Of a stretch of 40,096 nucleotides of DNA, positions 15,597-23,297 are shown in pieces. Position 1 is the first letter of the stretch. Each line of letters opens with the position of its first letter. This stretch comes from JACDQM01 sp044373315. Its GTDB lineage: Bacteria; Pseudomonadota; Gammaproteobacteria; Burkholderiales; Burkholderiaceae_C. The stretch covers positions 1 to 40,096 of the forward strand of contig NZ_JBILQK010000032.1 in assembly GCF_044373315.1 (NCBI RefSeq), written 5' to 3'. Below the pieces are notes generated by a model. That model was not told the DNA's origin. It ran no database searches and saw only the letters and a list, made by a program, of their open reading frames with translations. The position numbers and the translations under genes are program-made.

Positions 15597-15613
15597 GGCC
15601 AGTTTGCCGGGCG

Positions 15614-15634
15614 CAGTGCATTCAGCATGCACTG
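15614..15634. repeat. Inverted repeat upstream of the nitrate operon promoter
   Basis: CAGTGCAT (15614-15621) and ATGCACTG (15627-15634) form a perfect eight-base inverted repeat with a five-base spacer, about 45-65 bases upstream of the predicted start. It looks like a dimeric regulator site. The protein is unknown. Confidence 0.45.
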
Positions 15635-15659
15635 TTTGATGGCGCCATGCCACCCGCCA

Positions 15660-15676
15660 TGTGCCAGCATGGTGCG
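15660..15676. promoter_or_regulatory. Possible NtrC-type enhancer site
   Basis: TGTGCC, five bases, GGTGCG resembles the NtrC consensus TGCACC, N5, GGTGCA (9 of 12 positions). It lies about 100 bases upstream of the sigma-54 start, a usual distance for an enhancer. The match is partial and could be chance. Confidence 0.3.
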
Positions 15677-15683
15677 TTCGGCC

Positions 15684-16301
15684 TCAAGTCGGGCGCAAGA
15701 GCGCGTGGGCATCGATGATGCGCTCGGCTACCTCGGCCAGCGGCAGGCCTCGGTCCATCGCCAGGCGCCGCATGCGCTTGTAGGCGGCATCCTCGTCCAG
15801 GCCCTGTTCGCTCATCAGGATGCCCTTGGCTCGCTCGATGCTCTTGCGCGCGCTAAGCTGCGCCTGCGCCTGGCTGAGCTCCTGGCGGAGGGCCAGGTCT
15901 TGCTCGAAGCGCGCGATCGCCACCTGCAGCACGGGCGCAAGGCGCTCGGGCCTCAAACCTGCCACCACATAGGCACTGACGCCAGCTTTCAGGGCCTGCC
16001 GCATGGGATCGTCGCTGGCGTCTTCCGAGAACACCACCACGGGCCGCGGCAGGCGCTCGTTGAGCGCGGCCAGGTTTTCCACCGTGTCGCGCGTGGGCGA
16101 TTCGCTGTCGACGATCACCACATCCGGCTGCAAGTTCAGCACGCAGTCGTGGATCAGCGTGGCCTGCTCGATCACGCCGACCACATCGCAGCCCAGGCGC
16201 GTCAGTTCCTCGCGGATCAGCTGGACGCGGTGAGCGCCGTCGTCGATCAACAGCACACGCAGGCCCTGGGCCATGCAGGAGGGGCCGGAAGCAGGATTCA
16301 T
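15684..16301 (-). CDS. nasT: ANTAR-domain antitermination regulator, NasT type
   Basis: This is an RNA-binding response-regulator-like protein that prevents early termination in nitrate operon leaders. The N-terminal half is a receiver fold (LRVLLIDDG, DVVIVDSESPTRD, VVVFSEDA, AGVSAYVVAGL); the usual late lysine is replaced, as in other NasT proteins. A short coiled linker leads to a C-terminal ANTAR domain (about the last 60 residues: RKSIERAKGILMSEQGLDEDAAYKRMR). The start is uncertain: ATG 16301 (205 residues) and ATG 16274 (MAQGLRV, 196 residues) both lack a good ribosome site. It is transcribed toward the nitrate operon, whose leader carries the matching RNA target. In NasS/NasT systems a cytoplasmic NasS holds NasT inactive until nitrate binds; no nasS is adjacent. 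Confidence 0.9.
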   Translation of the reverse strand: MNPASGPSCMAQGLRVLLIDDGAHRVQLIREELTRLGCDVVGVIEQATLIHDCVLNLQPDVVIVDSESPTRDTVENLAALNERLPRPVVVFSEDASDDPMRQALKAGVSAYVVAGLRPERLAPVLQVAIARFEQDLALRQELSQAQAQLSARKSIERAKGILMSEQGLDEDAAYKRMRRLAMDRGLPLAEVAERIIDAHALLRPT

Positions 16302-16442
16302 GACACGGACGGAACAGCCATGGCTGCTGCGCTGCAATACTTGTGCCGCGGGGCTGACCGGACGGGACCGAGCCGCCGCTTTCGCCAGGCGGCAAGTCAG
16401 GCCCGCGCCAGATCGCTGTTGCACAGTCCGCCACGAATTTGA

Positions 16443-16464
16443 TTAACGTTAACGTAAACGTCAA
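16443..16464. promoter_or_regulatory. Overlapping ACGT-cored palindromes, candidate icmF operator
   Basis: Two imperfect palindromes overlap with a six-base offset: TTAACGTTAACGTAAA (16443-16458) and TTAACGTAAACGTCAA (16449-16464). Together they give three ACGT cores at six-base steps. They overlap the position expected for the -35 box of a promoter whose likely -10, TAGAAT, is at 16473-16478, so a repressor is plausible. From memory, the pattern resembles sites of MerR-type LiuR regulators of branched-chain acyl-CoA catabolism. No such regulator gene is in the window. Confidence 0.55.
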
Positions 16465-16472
16465 TCACATCC

Positions 16473-16478
16473 TAGAAT
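16473..16478 (+). promoter_or_regulatory. Candidate -10 box of the icmF promoter
   Basis: TAGAAT lies nine bases after the ACGT-cored palindromes and 64 bases before the icmF ATG. A -35 would fall at about 16449-16455 inside the operator (TTAACG or TAACGT, weak). Transcription would start near 16485. Confidence 0.4.
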
Positions 16479-16541
16479 CGCATCCACCCATTTCTGCCAG
16501 CCCACGAGCAGCCCGGCCCAGGCCGTGGAGGAGACAACACG

Positions 16542-19500
16542 ATGAGCGATCTGTCCGCCGAGTACAAAGCCCTGGCCGAGTACCGCCCCACCCACAAAGT
16601 CCGCTTCGTGACGGCCGCCAGCCTGTTTGACGGGCATGACGCGGCCATCAACATCATGCGGCGCATCCTGCAGAGCATGGGCGCCGAGGTGATCCACCTG
16701 GGCCACAACCGCTCGGTCGACGAAGTCGTCACCGCCGCGCTGCAGGAGGACGCCCAGGGCATCGCCATCAGCTCCTACCAGGGCGGCCACGTCGAATACT
16801 TCAAGTACATGGTCGACCTGCTGAGGGCGCGCGGCGGCGACAAGGTGCAGGTCTTCGGCGGCGGCGGCGGCGTGATCGTGCCCGCAGAGATCCGCGATCT
16901 GGCCGCCCACGGCGTGCGCATCTTCAGCCCCGAGGACGGCCAGCGCATGGGCCTGGCCGGCATGATCGGCGAGATGGTGATGAAGTGCGACCAGGACTTC
17001 GCCACCCATGCGCCCACGGCGCTTTCCGCCATCCAGGGCCACGATGAAGCCGCCTGGCGCGCGCTGGCCCAGCTGATCACGGCGCTGGAGAATGAAAGGG
17101 CCGCCCCGACCCTGGTTCAGGCCCTGCGCGAGCAGGCGGCCGGCTTGAAGACCCCCGTGCTGGGCATCACCGGCACCGGCGGCGCCGGCAAATCCAGCCT
17201 GACCGACGAACTGATCCGCCGCCTGCGCCTGGACCAAGGCGACAGCAAGCGCGTGGCGCTGATCTCCATCGACCCCTCGCGTCGCAAGAGCGGTGGCGCC
17301 CTGCTGGGCGACCGGATTCGCATGAACGCGATCTCGCCGTGGAGCCAAGGCAGCCGCGTGTTCATGCGCAGCCTGGCCACGCGCGATTTCGGCAGCGAGA
17401 TCAGCAAGGCCCTGCCCGATGTGATCGCAGCGGCCAAGGTGGCCGGCTTTGATCTGGTGATCGTCGAGACCTCGGGCATCGGCCAGGGTGATGCGGCCAT
17501 CGTGCCGCATGTGGACGTGCCGATGTATGTGATGACGCCCGAGTTCGGCGCCGCCAGCCAGCTCGAAAAGATCGACATGCTGGACTTCGCCGAGTTCGTG
17601 GCCATCAACAAGTTCGACCGCAAGGGCGCCGCCGATGCGCTGCGCGATGTGGCCAAGCAGGTGCAGCGCAACCGCGAAGCCTTCACCGTGATGCCCGACC
17701 AGATGCCGGTGTTCGGCACCATGGCGAGCCGCTTCAACGATGACGGCGTGACGGCGCTTTACCAGGCCCTGAAGCCGCGTCTGGCCCAGCTCGGCCTGCA
17801 GCTCGATGAGGGCCGTTTGCCGCTGGCCGCCACCCGCCACAGCACGCACCAGACCCCCATCGTGCCGCCGGCACGCACCCGCTATCTGGCCGAGATCGCC
17901 GATGGCGTGCGCGGCTACAAGCGCCGCGTGCATCAGCAGGCCACCTTGGCGCGTGAGATCCAGCAGCTGCAGGCGGCCTCACGCATGCTGTTCGAGGCCA
18001 TCCCCAAAAAGCACCGTGCCCGCGACGCGCTGGCCGAACAGGCGCAAGCGCGCGACGCCCGGCTGGACGCCGACGCGCGTCACCTGTTGCAGCAATGGCC
18101 CGACATGCAGAAGGCCTATGCCGGCGACGAGTATGTGGTGAAGATCCGCGACAAGGAGATCCGCACCAGCCTGGTCTCCAGCAGCCTGTCGGGCACCAAG
18201 ATCCGCAAGGTGGTGCTGCCGCGTTACGAAGACCATGGCGAGCTGCTGAAGTGGCTGATGCTGGACAACGTGCCCGGCAGCTTCCCCTACACCGCCGGCG
18301 TGTTTGCCTTCAAGCGCGAGGGCGAGGACCCGACCCGCATGTTTGCCGGCGAGGGCGACGCCTTCCGCACCAACCGGCGCTTCAAGCTGGTCAGCGAAGG
18401 CATGGAGGCCAAGCGCCTTTCTACCGCCTTCGACTCGGTCACGCTGTATGGCGCCGACCCCGCGCCGCGTCCCGACATCTACGGCAAGGTGGGCAACTCC
18501 GGCGTCAGCATCGCGACGCTGGACGATATGAAGGTACTGTACGACGGCTTCGACCTGTGCAGCCCCAGCACCTCGGTGTCGATGACGATCAACGGGCCTG
18601 CGCCCTCGATCCTGGCGATGTTCATGAACACCGCCATCGACCAGAACCTGGACAAGTTCCGCCGCGACAACGGCCGCGAGCCCAGCGACACCGAAGCCGC
18701 CAAGATCCGAGCCTGGGTGCTGGAGAACGTGCGCGGCACGGTGCAGGCCGACATCCTGAAGGAAGACCAGGGCCAGAACACCTGCATCTTCTCCACCGAG
18801 TTCAGCTTGAAAGTGATGGGCGACATCGCTGAGTATTTCGTGCACCACAAGGTGCGCAACTTCTACTCGGTGTCGATCAGCGGCTATCACATCGCCGAGG
18901 CCGGCGCGAACCCCATCAGCCAGCTGGCGCTGACGCTGTCCAACGGCTTCACCTTCGTCGAAGCCTATCTGGCGCGCGGCATGCACATCGACGACTTCGC
19001 GCCCAACCTCAGCTTCTTCTTCAGCAACGGCATGGACCCCGAGTACACCGTGCTGGGCCGCGTGGCACGCCGCATCTGGGCGGTGGCGATGCGCGACAAG
19101 TACGGCGCCAACGAACGCAGCCAGAAGCTGAAGTACCACATCCAGACCTCGGGCCGATCCCTGCACGCGCAGGAGATCCAGTTCAACGACATCCGCACCA
19201 CGCTGCAGGCGCTGATCGCGATCTACGACAACTGCAACAGCCTGCACACCAATGCGTTTGACGAAGCCATCACCACGCCCACCGAGGAATCGGTGCGCCG
19301 CGCGATGGCGATCCAGCTGATCATCAACCGCGAGTGGGGCCTAGCCAAGAACGAGAACCCCAACCAGGGCGCCTTCATCATCGAAGAGCTGACCGAGCTG
19401 GTGGAAGAGATGGTGCTGACCGAGTTCGAGAAGATCGCCGAGCGCGGCGGCGTGCTGGGCGCGATGGAGACCGGCTATCAGCGCAGCAAGATCCAGGAAG

Positions 19501-19832
19501 AGAGCATGCATTACGAGATGCTCAAGCACACCGGCGAGTACCCCATCATCGGCGTCAACACATTCCGCAATCCCAAGGGCGATCCGGTGCCAGAGCACAT
19601 CGAACTGGCGCGCAGCACCGAGGAAGAAAAGCTGAGCCAGCTGACGCGCCTGGCCGACTTCCACACCCGCCACGCCGCCGAGGCGCCGCTGCTGTTGCAG
19701 CGCCTGCAGCAGGCCGTGATCGACAACAAGAACGTGTTCGAAGTGCTGATGGATGCGGTGCGCGTCTGCAGCCTGGGCCAGATCACCAACGCGCTGTTCG
19801 AGGTAGGCGGGCAGTACCGGCGCAGCATGTGA
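16542..19832 (+). CDS. icmF: Fused isobutyryl-CoA mutase (IcmF) with built-in G-protein chaperone
   Basis: IcmF interconverts isobutyryl-CoA and n-butyryl-CoA with adenosylcobalamin. Order: a B12-binding domain (about 20-155; FDGHD at 29-33, where H32 is the expected lower cobalt ligand, then ISSYQGGH and FGGGGG); a MeaB-like GTPase (Walker A GITGTGGAGKSSL at 208-220); a linker; and the mutase barrel from about 560 to the end. The barrel has TAGVFAFKREGEDPTRMFAGEG, with Phe (about residue 588) where methylmalonyl-CoA mutase has Tyr, which supports the IcmF call. The 1096-residue length is normal. ATG 16542 follows GGAGGAG. Some IcmF enzymes also act on isovaleryl- or pivalyl-CoA; substrate range cannot be fixed here. 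It is a single gene with its own probable operator. Confidence 0.95.
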   Translation: MSDLSAEYKALAEYRPTHKVRFVTAASLFDGHDAAINIMRRILQSMGAEVIHLGHNRSVDEVVTAALQEDAQGIAISSYQGGHVEYFKYMVDLLRARGGDKVQVFGGGGGVIVPAEIRDLAAHGVRIFSPEDGQRMGLAGMIGEMVMKCDQDFATHAPTALSAIQGHDEAAWRALAQLITALENERAAPTLVQALREQAAGLKTPVLGITGTGGAGKSSLTDELIRRLRLDQGDSKRVALISIDPSRRKSGGALLGDRIRMNAISPWSQGSRVFMRSLATRDFGSEISKALPDVIAAAKVAGFDLVIVETSGIGQGDAAIVPHVDVPMYVMTPEFGAASQLEKIDMLDFAEFVAINKFDRKGAADALRDVAKQVQRNREAFTVMPDQMPVFGTMASRFNDDGVTALYQALKPRLAQLGLQLDEGRLPLAATRHSTHQTPIVPPARTRYLAEIADGVRGYKRRVHQQATLAREIQQLQAASRMLFEAIPKKHRARDALAEQAQARDARLDADARHLLQQWPDMQKAYAGDEYVVKIRDKEIRTSLVSSSLSGTKIRKVVLPRYEDHGELLKWLMLDNVPGSFPYTAGVFAFKREGEDPTRMFAGEGDAFRTNRRFKLVSEGMEAKRLSTAFDSVTLYGADPAPRPDIYGKVGNSGVSIATLDDMKVLYDGFDLCSPSTSVSMTINGPAPSILAMFMNTAIDQNLDKFRRDNGREPSDTEAAKIRAWVLENVRGTVQADILKEDQGQNTCIFSTEFSLKVMGDIAEYFVHHKVRNFYSVSISGYHIAEAGANPISQLALTLSNGFTFVEAYLARGMHIDDFAPNLSFFFSNGMDPEYTVLGRVARRIWAVAMRDKYGANERSQKLKYHIQTSGRSLHAQEIQFNDIRTTLQALIAIYDNCNSLHTNAFDEAITTPTEESVRRAMAIQLIINREWGLAKNENPNQGAFIIEELTELVEEMVLTEFEKIAERGGVLGAMETGYQRSKIQEESMHYEMLKHTGEYPIIGVNTFRNPKGDPVPEHIELARSTEEEKLSQLTRLADFHTRHAAEAPLLLQRLQQAVIDNKNVFEVLMDAVRVCSLGQITNALFEVGGQYRRSM

Positions 19833-19898
19833 TTCCGCGACGCCAGCGCTGCTCAGCACAGCCTGCCATCCTGGAGTCGCGCCCTCTCAGACGGGAGA

Positions 19899-20273
19899 TT
19901 ACATACCCTGGCGGACCGCCCGTCCCATCTTGCCGGCCAGATCTGCCGGTGTGCCTCCGTTGAAACACTGGTGGTAGCCCATCCGCCGCAACAGGCCCAG
20001 CGCCTGCTCTGCTCGGGCGCCGCTGGCGCAGTACAGCACGATGGGATGATCCGGGTCGGGAGCAACATGAACGATGTCTTCCAGGAGCCGAGGCAAGGGC
20101 AGGCAGCGCGCCCCGTCGACATGGCCAGACATGAATTCAGCGTAGGAGCGCACATCAAGCACCAATGCATGCTGTGGCAAAGGCGCCGGTTCGATGTGAT
20201 GCTCAATAGGGCTAGGCAGCTCGGGCAAGGACCGAAGGACATCGGTCGGTAGCAGGCTCATATTCCAAGACAT
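19899..20273 (-). CDS. Rhodanese-like sulfurtransferase
   Basis: A single-domain rhodanese of 124 residues. The CH2A motif LVLDVRSYAEFMSGHVDGA is at about 37-55 and the active-site loop carries C82 in LYCASGARAEQA, so a persulfide-forming cysteine is present. C57 is an additional cysteine. Such small proteins move sulfane sulfur or detoxify cyanide; the acceptor is unknown. ATG 20273 has AAGGAG seven bases upstream; M5 (20261) is an alternative. No signal peptide. It stands alone between icmF and the divergent GST gene. Confidence 0.9.
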   Translation of the reverse strand: MSWNMSLLPTDVLRSLPELPSPIEHHIEPAPLPQHALVLDVRSYAEFMSGHVDGARCLPLPRLLEDIVHVAPDPDHPIVLYCASGARAEQALGLLRRMGYHQCFNGGTPADLAGKMGRAVRQGM

Positions 20274-20379
20274 GGCGACACTCCTTGACTGAGCGAACAG
20301 AATGACGACTCCCTGATAGCGCCCCTTTTACGCCTGTTTTCGCGGATACGCCAGGGACTACCCAGCCAGCTTGCACACC

Positions 20380-21063
20380 ATGCCCATCAGCCTCTATCAC
20401 TGCCTCAGCGCCCGCTCCTTCCGACCGCTGTGGGCGCTGGAAGAGCTGGGGCTGGACTTCGATCTGCGCATGCTGCCCTTTCCGCCGCGCGCACATGGCA
20501 AGAGTTACTTCGAGCACAACCCGCTGGGCACGGTGCCGCTGCTGATCGACGGCGACGAGCCGGATGCCGTGCGCATGAGCGAGTCGGCTGCAATCTGCCA
20601 GTACCTGGCCGCGCGCCACAGCCCGGGCGGGCTGGACGTGGGCGTGACTGAAGCCGACTACGGCGCTTACCTGAACTACCTGCACTTCGGCGAGGCGACG
20701 CTGACCTTTCCGCAGACCCTGGTGTTGCGCTACCGCTTCTTCGAGCCGCCCGAGCGGCGCCAGCCGCAGGTGGCCGACGATTACGCGAAGTGGTTCCTGG
20801 CGCGGCTGCGCACGCTGGAGCCCCGCCTGCAGGCGCGCGAGTGGCTGTGCGCCGGACGCTTCACGGCCGCCGACATCTCGGTGGGCTACGCCTTGCTGCT
20901 GGCCGAGCACCTGGGGCTGCACACGCAGTTCATGCCCGCCGTCGCTGCCTACTGGGCGCGGATGCAACAGCGCCCGGCCTACCAGCGCGCGCAAGCCCGC
21001 CAATTCGAGGCCGCACAGGCGCAGGGCATCTCGCTGGTGCCGGCGCCCGATCTGCGACCCTGA
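20380..21063 (+). CDS. Glutathione S-transferase family protein
   Basis: A two-domain cytosolic GST of 227 residues. The N-terminal thioredoxin-like half shows SLYHCLSARSFRPLWALEELGLDF, then NPLGTVPLL with the cis-proline before beta-3, and the glutathione-binding MSESAAICQYLA. The all-helical C-terminal half begins near TEADYGAYLNYLHF, with FTAADISVGYAL the usual N-capping motif. The substrate is unknown; roles in detoxification or dehalogenation are possible. ATG 20380 was chosen over a TTG at 20371; neither has a strong ribosome site. It is divergent from the rhodanese gene. Confidence 0.9.
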   Translation: MPISLYHCLSARSFRPLWALEELGLDFDLRMLPFPPRAHGKSYFEHNPLGTVPLLIDGDEPDAVRMSESAAICQYLAARHSPGGLDVGVTEADYGAYLNYLHFGEATLTFPQTLVLRYRFFEPPERRQPQVADDYAKWFLARLRTLEPRLQAREWLCAGRFTAADISVGYALLLAEHLGLHTQFMPAVAAYWARMQQRPAYQRAQARQFEAAQAQGISLVPAPDLRP

Positions 21064-21129
21064 ACCGTCGTCTCCCGACAGCAGCCTTGCGCCAGCAAGA
21101 TGCCGCATGCCTGGGCACAATGCCGCGCC

Positions 21130-22128
21130 ATGGATTCCGTCTCGCAGATTGCACTGGGCGCGGCCGTCACGGTCGCGGTTATGGGGCGCCGCACGGCGCT
21201 GTGGAAAGCGGCCGCCTGGGGCGCCGTCTGCGGCACGCTGCCGGATCTGGACGTGCTGATCGACCATGGCGACGCACTCAGCAATATGGTGCTGCACCGC
21301 GCCGACAGCCATGCCTTGTTCTGGCTGACGCTGATCGCGCCGCTGTTGGGCACGGTGATCGCCTGGCTGCAGCGTGAACGCCAGCACTTGCGGCACTGGG
21401 TTCTGGCCGTCTGGCTGGTGCTGATCACGCACCCCTTGCTGGATTTCATGACGATTTACGGCACCCAGCTCTTGCGCCCCTTTTCGTCCGAGCCGCTGGG
21501 GCTGGGCAGCATCTTCGTCATCGACCCGCTGTACACCCTGCCCTTGCTGATCGGCACCGGCATCGCCTTGCGCGGCCGCGCCACGGCGTTGCGCTGGAAT
21601 GCAGCGGGCCTGCTGGCATCCACCGCCTATCTGGCCTGGGGTTTGGCCGCCCAGCAGCATGTCACGGAGATCGCACGCCAGAGCCTGGCCGGGCAACCGG
21701 TCGAGCGCCTGCTGGTGACGCCCAGCCCGCTGAACACGGTCTTGTGGCGGGTGGTGGCGATCACGCCCGAGGGCTATCTGGAGGGTTTCTATTCGCTGCT
21801 CGATGCGCAACCGGTGGTCCGCTTCGAGGCCTTTGATCGCGGCACATCCTTGCTGCCCTTGGTGGCGCAGCATGCACCCGTGGCCACGCTGGCGTCCTTC
21901 AGCGATGGTTTCTACAAGCTGGAGCAGCGTGGCCCCAGCATCGTGATCAGCGATCTGCGCATGGGCCAGGAACCGTTCTACGTTTTCGCCTTCGAGGTGG
22001 CGCGCCATGCCTCGCCGCTGCAGTTGCTGGCGCAGCCTGAACCGGTCGGCGTGCGCGCCGACGTCGGCCGCGGCCTGCGCTGGCTGTGGCACCGCATGCT
22101 GGGCGAGCCTGTGCCCTCGCCGCGCTGA
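21130..22128 (+). CDS. DUF457 (YbcI/YdjM-type) membrane-bound putative metal-dependent hydrolase
   Basis: The N-terminal half has the DUF457 pattern: LPDLDVLIDHGD, HRADSHALFW and THPLLDFMTIYGTQLLRPFS, with conserved Asp and His residues near membrane helices, plausible metal ligands. At least four hydrophobic segments lie in residues 1-180. The C-terminal half (about 190-332) is more polar and not recognised. The family is called an inner-membrane hydrolase, but its reaction is not established. ATG 21130 (MDSVSQIALG) was chosen over a start ten codons upstream because MDSxTQ-type starts are usual. It follows the GST gene by 66 bases. Confidence 0.82.
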   Translation: MDSVSQIALGAAVTVAVMGRRTALWKAAAWGAVCGTLPDLDVLIDHGDALSNMVLHRADSHALFWLTLIAPLLGTVIAWLQRERQHLRHWVLAVWLVLITHPLLDFMTIYGTQLLRPFSSEPLGLGSIFVIDPLYTLPLLIGTGIALRGRATALRWNAAGLLASTAYLAWGLAAQQHVTEIARQSLAGQPVERLLVTPSPLNTVLWRVVAITPEGYLEGFYSLLDAQPVVRFEAFDRGTSLLPLVAQHAPVATLASFSDGFYKLEQRGPSIVISDLRMGQEPFYVFAFEVARHASPLQLLAQPEPVGVRADVGRGLRWLWHRMLGEPVPSPR

Positions 22129-22148
22129 CGGCGATCACGGCCTGCTGT

Positions 22149-22634
22149 TCAGCGCGGCCGCTCGAACTCGGCCTCGATCCAGGCGGTGGCGCTGGCGCGG
22201 TTGAGCTTGAAGCCGGGCCGCACCTTGACCTCAGCCAGACGCTCGCCCATCTCGTCATGCGCGCTCAGCAGCGCATAGGGCTCATCCTCATCCGGCACGA
22301 TGTCCAGCCGCACCTCGATGCTCGCGTCACCGACCGTGACGCGCAGGCTTTGATGCAGCTGCGCATGCAGCTGCTGCTCATGGCGGCGCAGAACTTCCGA
22401 CGCGGTCTTCACCAGCGTGTTGAATGCATTGATGTCCAGCGGCTTGGGGTTCTTCTTGTCGCGCCCCATGGTCCAGGGCCCGACCAGGGCCGGCTCCGCC
22501 TGGCCGGACAGCGTCATCGCCACCGCCCAACCCTCGTCGTCCTCGTTCTTGATCACTTGCGCCGTCCAGCGCGCGTCCTGCCACAGGCGGGGCTCCTGGA
22601 TGTCGGGGCGGTCTGAGGAGTCGGCGTCGGACAT
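22149..22634 (-). CDS. Hypothetical protein, 161 residues
   Basis: I do not recognise this protein. It is hydrophilic with no signal peptide or membrane helix. The pattern LWQDARWTAQVIKNEDDEGWAVAMTLSGQAEPALVGPWTMGRDKKNPKPLD suggests a compact beta-rich N-terminal half. A helical middle (FNTLVKTASEVLRRHEQQLHAQLHQ) and a second beta-rich part ending WIEAEFERPR follow. ATG 22634 was chosen because the region upstream is low in coding character. The gene runs opposite to both neighbours, converging with the DUF457 gene and diverging from creA. It is probably cytoplasmic. Confidence 0.7.
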   Translation of the reverse strand: MSDADSSDRPDIQEPRLWQDARWTAQVIKNEDDEGWAVAMTLSGQAEPALVGPWTMGRDKKNPKPLDINAFNTLVKTASEVLRRHEQQLHAQLHQSLRVTVGDASIEVRLDIVPDEDEPYALLSAHDEMGERLAEVKVRPGFKLNRASATAWIEAEFERPR

Positions 22635-22792
22635 GATGATTGAGCGGCTGGAGGGCAGAGCACTGCGGGGCGCGCAGCATACAGCGCAGTCAGGCCTGCC
22701 GCGCGGACCGCCCGTGCTGGCCACTGCCGCGATGCGCTATCGTGCCTGCGATGCGCCGGCTCTTGCCGCCGGCAACCAAGGAGGATTGCACG

Positions 22793-23272
22793 ATGAAGAA
22801 GAATGCCAAGCTGCTGGGCGCACTTGCCGGCCTGGGCCTGCTGGTCGCCTGCGTGCAGGCGGAATCGATCGGCGAGGTGGACACGGTTTTTAAGTGGATC
22901 GGCCCCGATCACAAGATCGTGGTCGAGGCCTATGACGACCCCAAGGTGACGGGCGTCACCTGCTATGTCTCGCGCGCCAAGACCGGTGGCATCAAGGGTG
23001 TACTCGGCCTGGCTGAAGATCGCAGCGAGGCCTCGATCGCCTGCCGCCAGGTCGGCCCCATCGCCATCGCCAAGCCGCTGCCGCAGCAGGAAGAGGTGTT
23101 CAGCGAGCGCATCTCGCTGGTGTTCAAGAAGCTGCGCATCGTGCGCATGGTCGATGCCAAGCGCAACACCCTGGTCTACCTGACCTATGCCGAGCGCCTG
23201 ATCGAGGGCTCGCCGCAGAACAGCGTCACCGCGGTGCCGGTGGACCGGGCCACGCCGATTCCGCTGAAGTAG
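22793..23272 (+). CDS. creA: CreA family exported protein
   Basis: The mature part matches the CreA family closely: ESIGEVDTVFKWIGPDHKIVVEAYDDPKVTGVTCYVSRAKTGGIKG is typical, followed by LGLAEDRSEASIACRQVGPI, the SLVFKKL block and GSPQNSVTAVPV near the end (quoted in parts). A signal peptide covers residues 1-23; cleavage after VQA or lipidation at C20 (LVAC) are both possible. Two further cysteines could form a disulfide. The protein is periplasmic and of unknown function; in E. coli creA is beside the creBC two-component genes, which are absent here. ATG 22793 follows AAGGAGGA. Length 159. Confidence 0.92.
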   Translation: MKKNAKLLGALAGLGLLVACVQAESIGEVDTVFKWIGPDHKIVVEAYDDPKVTGVTCYVSRAKTGGIKGVLGLAEDRSEASIACRQVGPIAIAKPLPQQEEVFSERISLVFKKLRIVRMVDAKRNTLVYLTYAERLIEGSPQNSVTAVPVDRATPIPLK

Positions 23273-23297
23273 GGCCGGCTGCCCGCACAATCGGCGC

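Noticed and set aside
20212..22092. 626-codon minus-strand frame opposite GST and the DUF457 gene
   Set aside because: Shadow frame; the plus-strand genes have clear family motifs.
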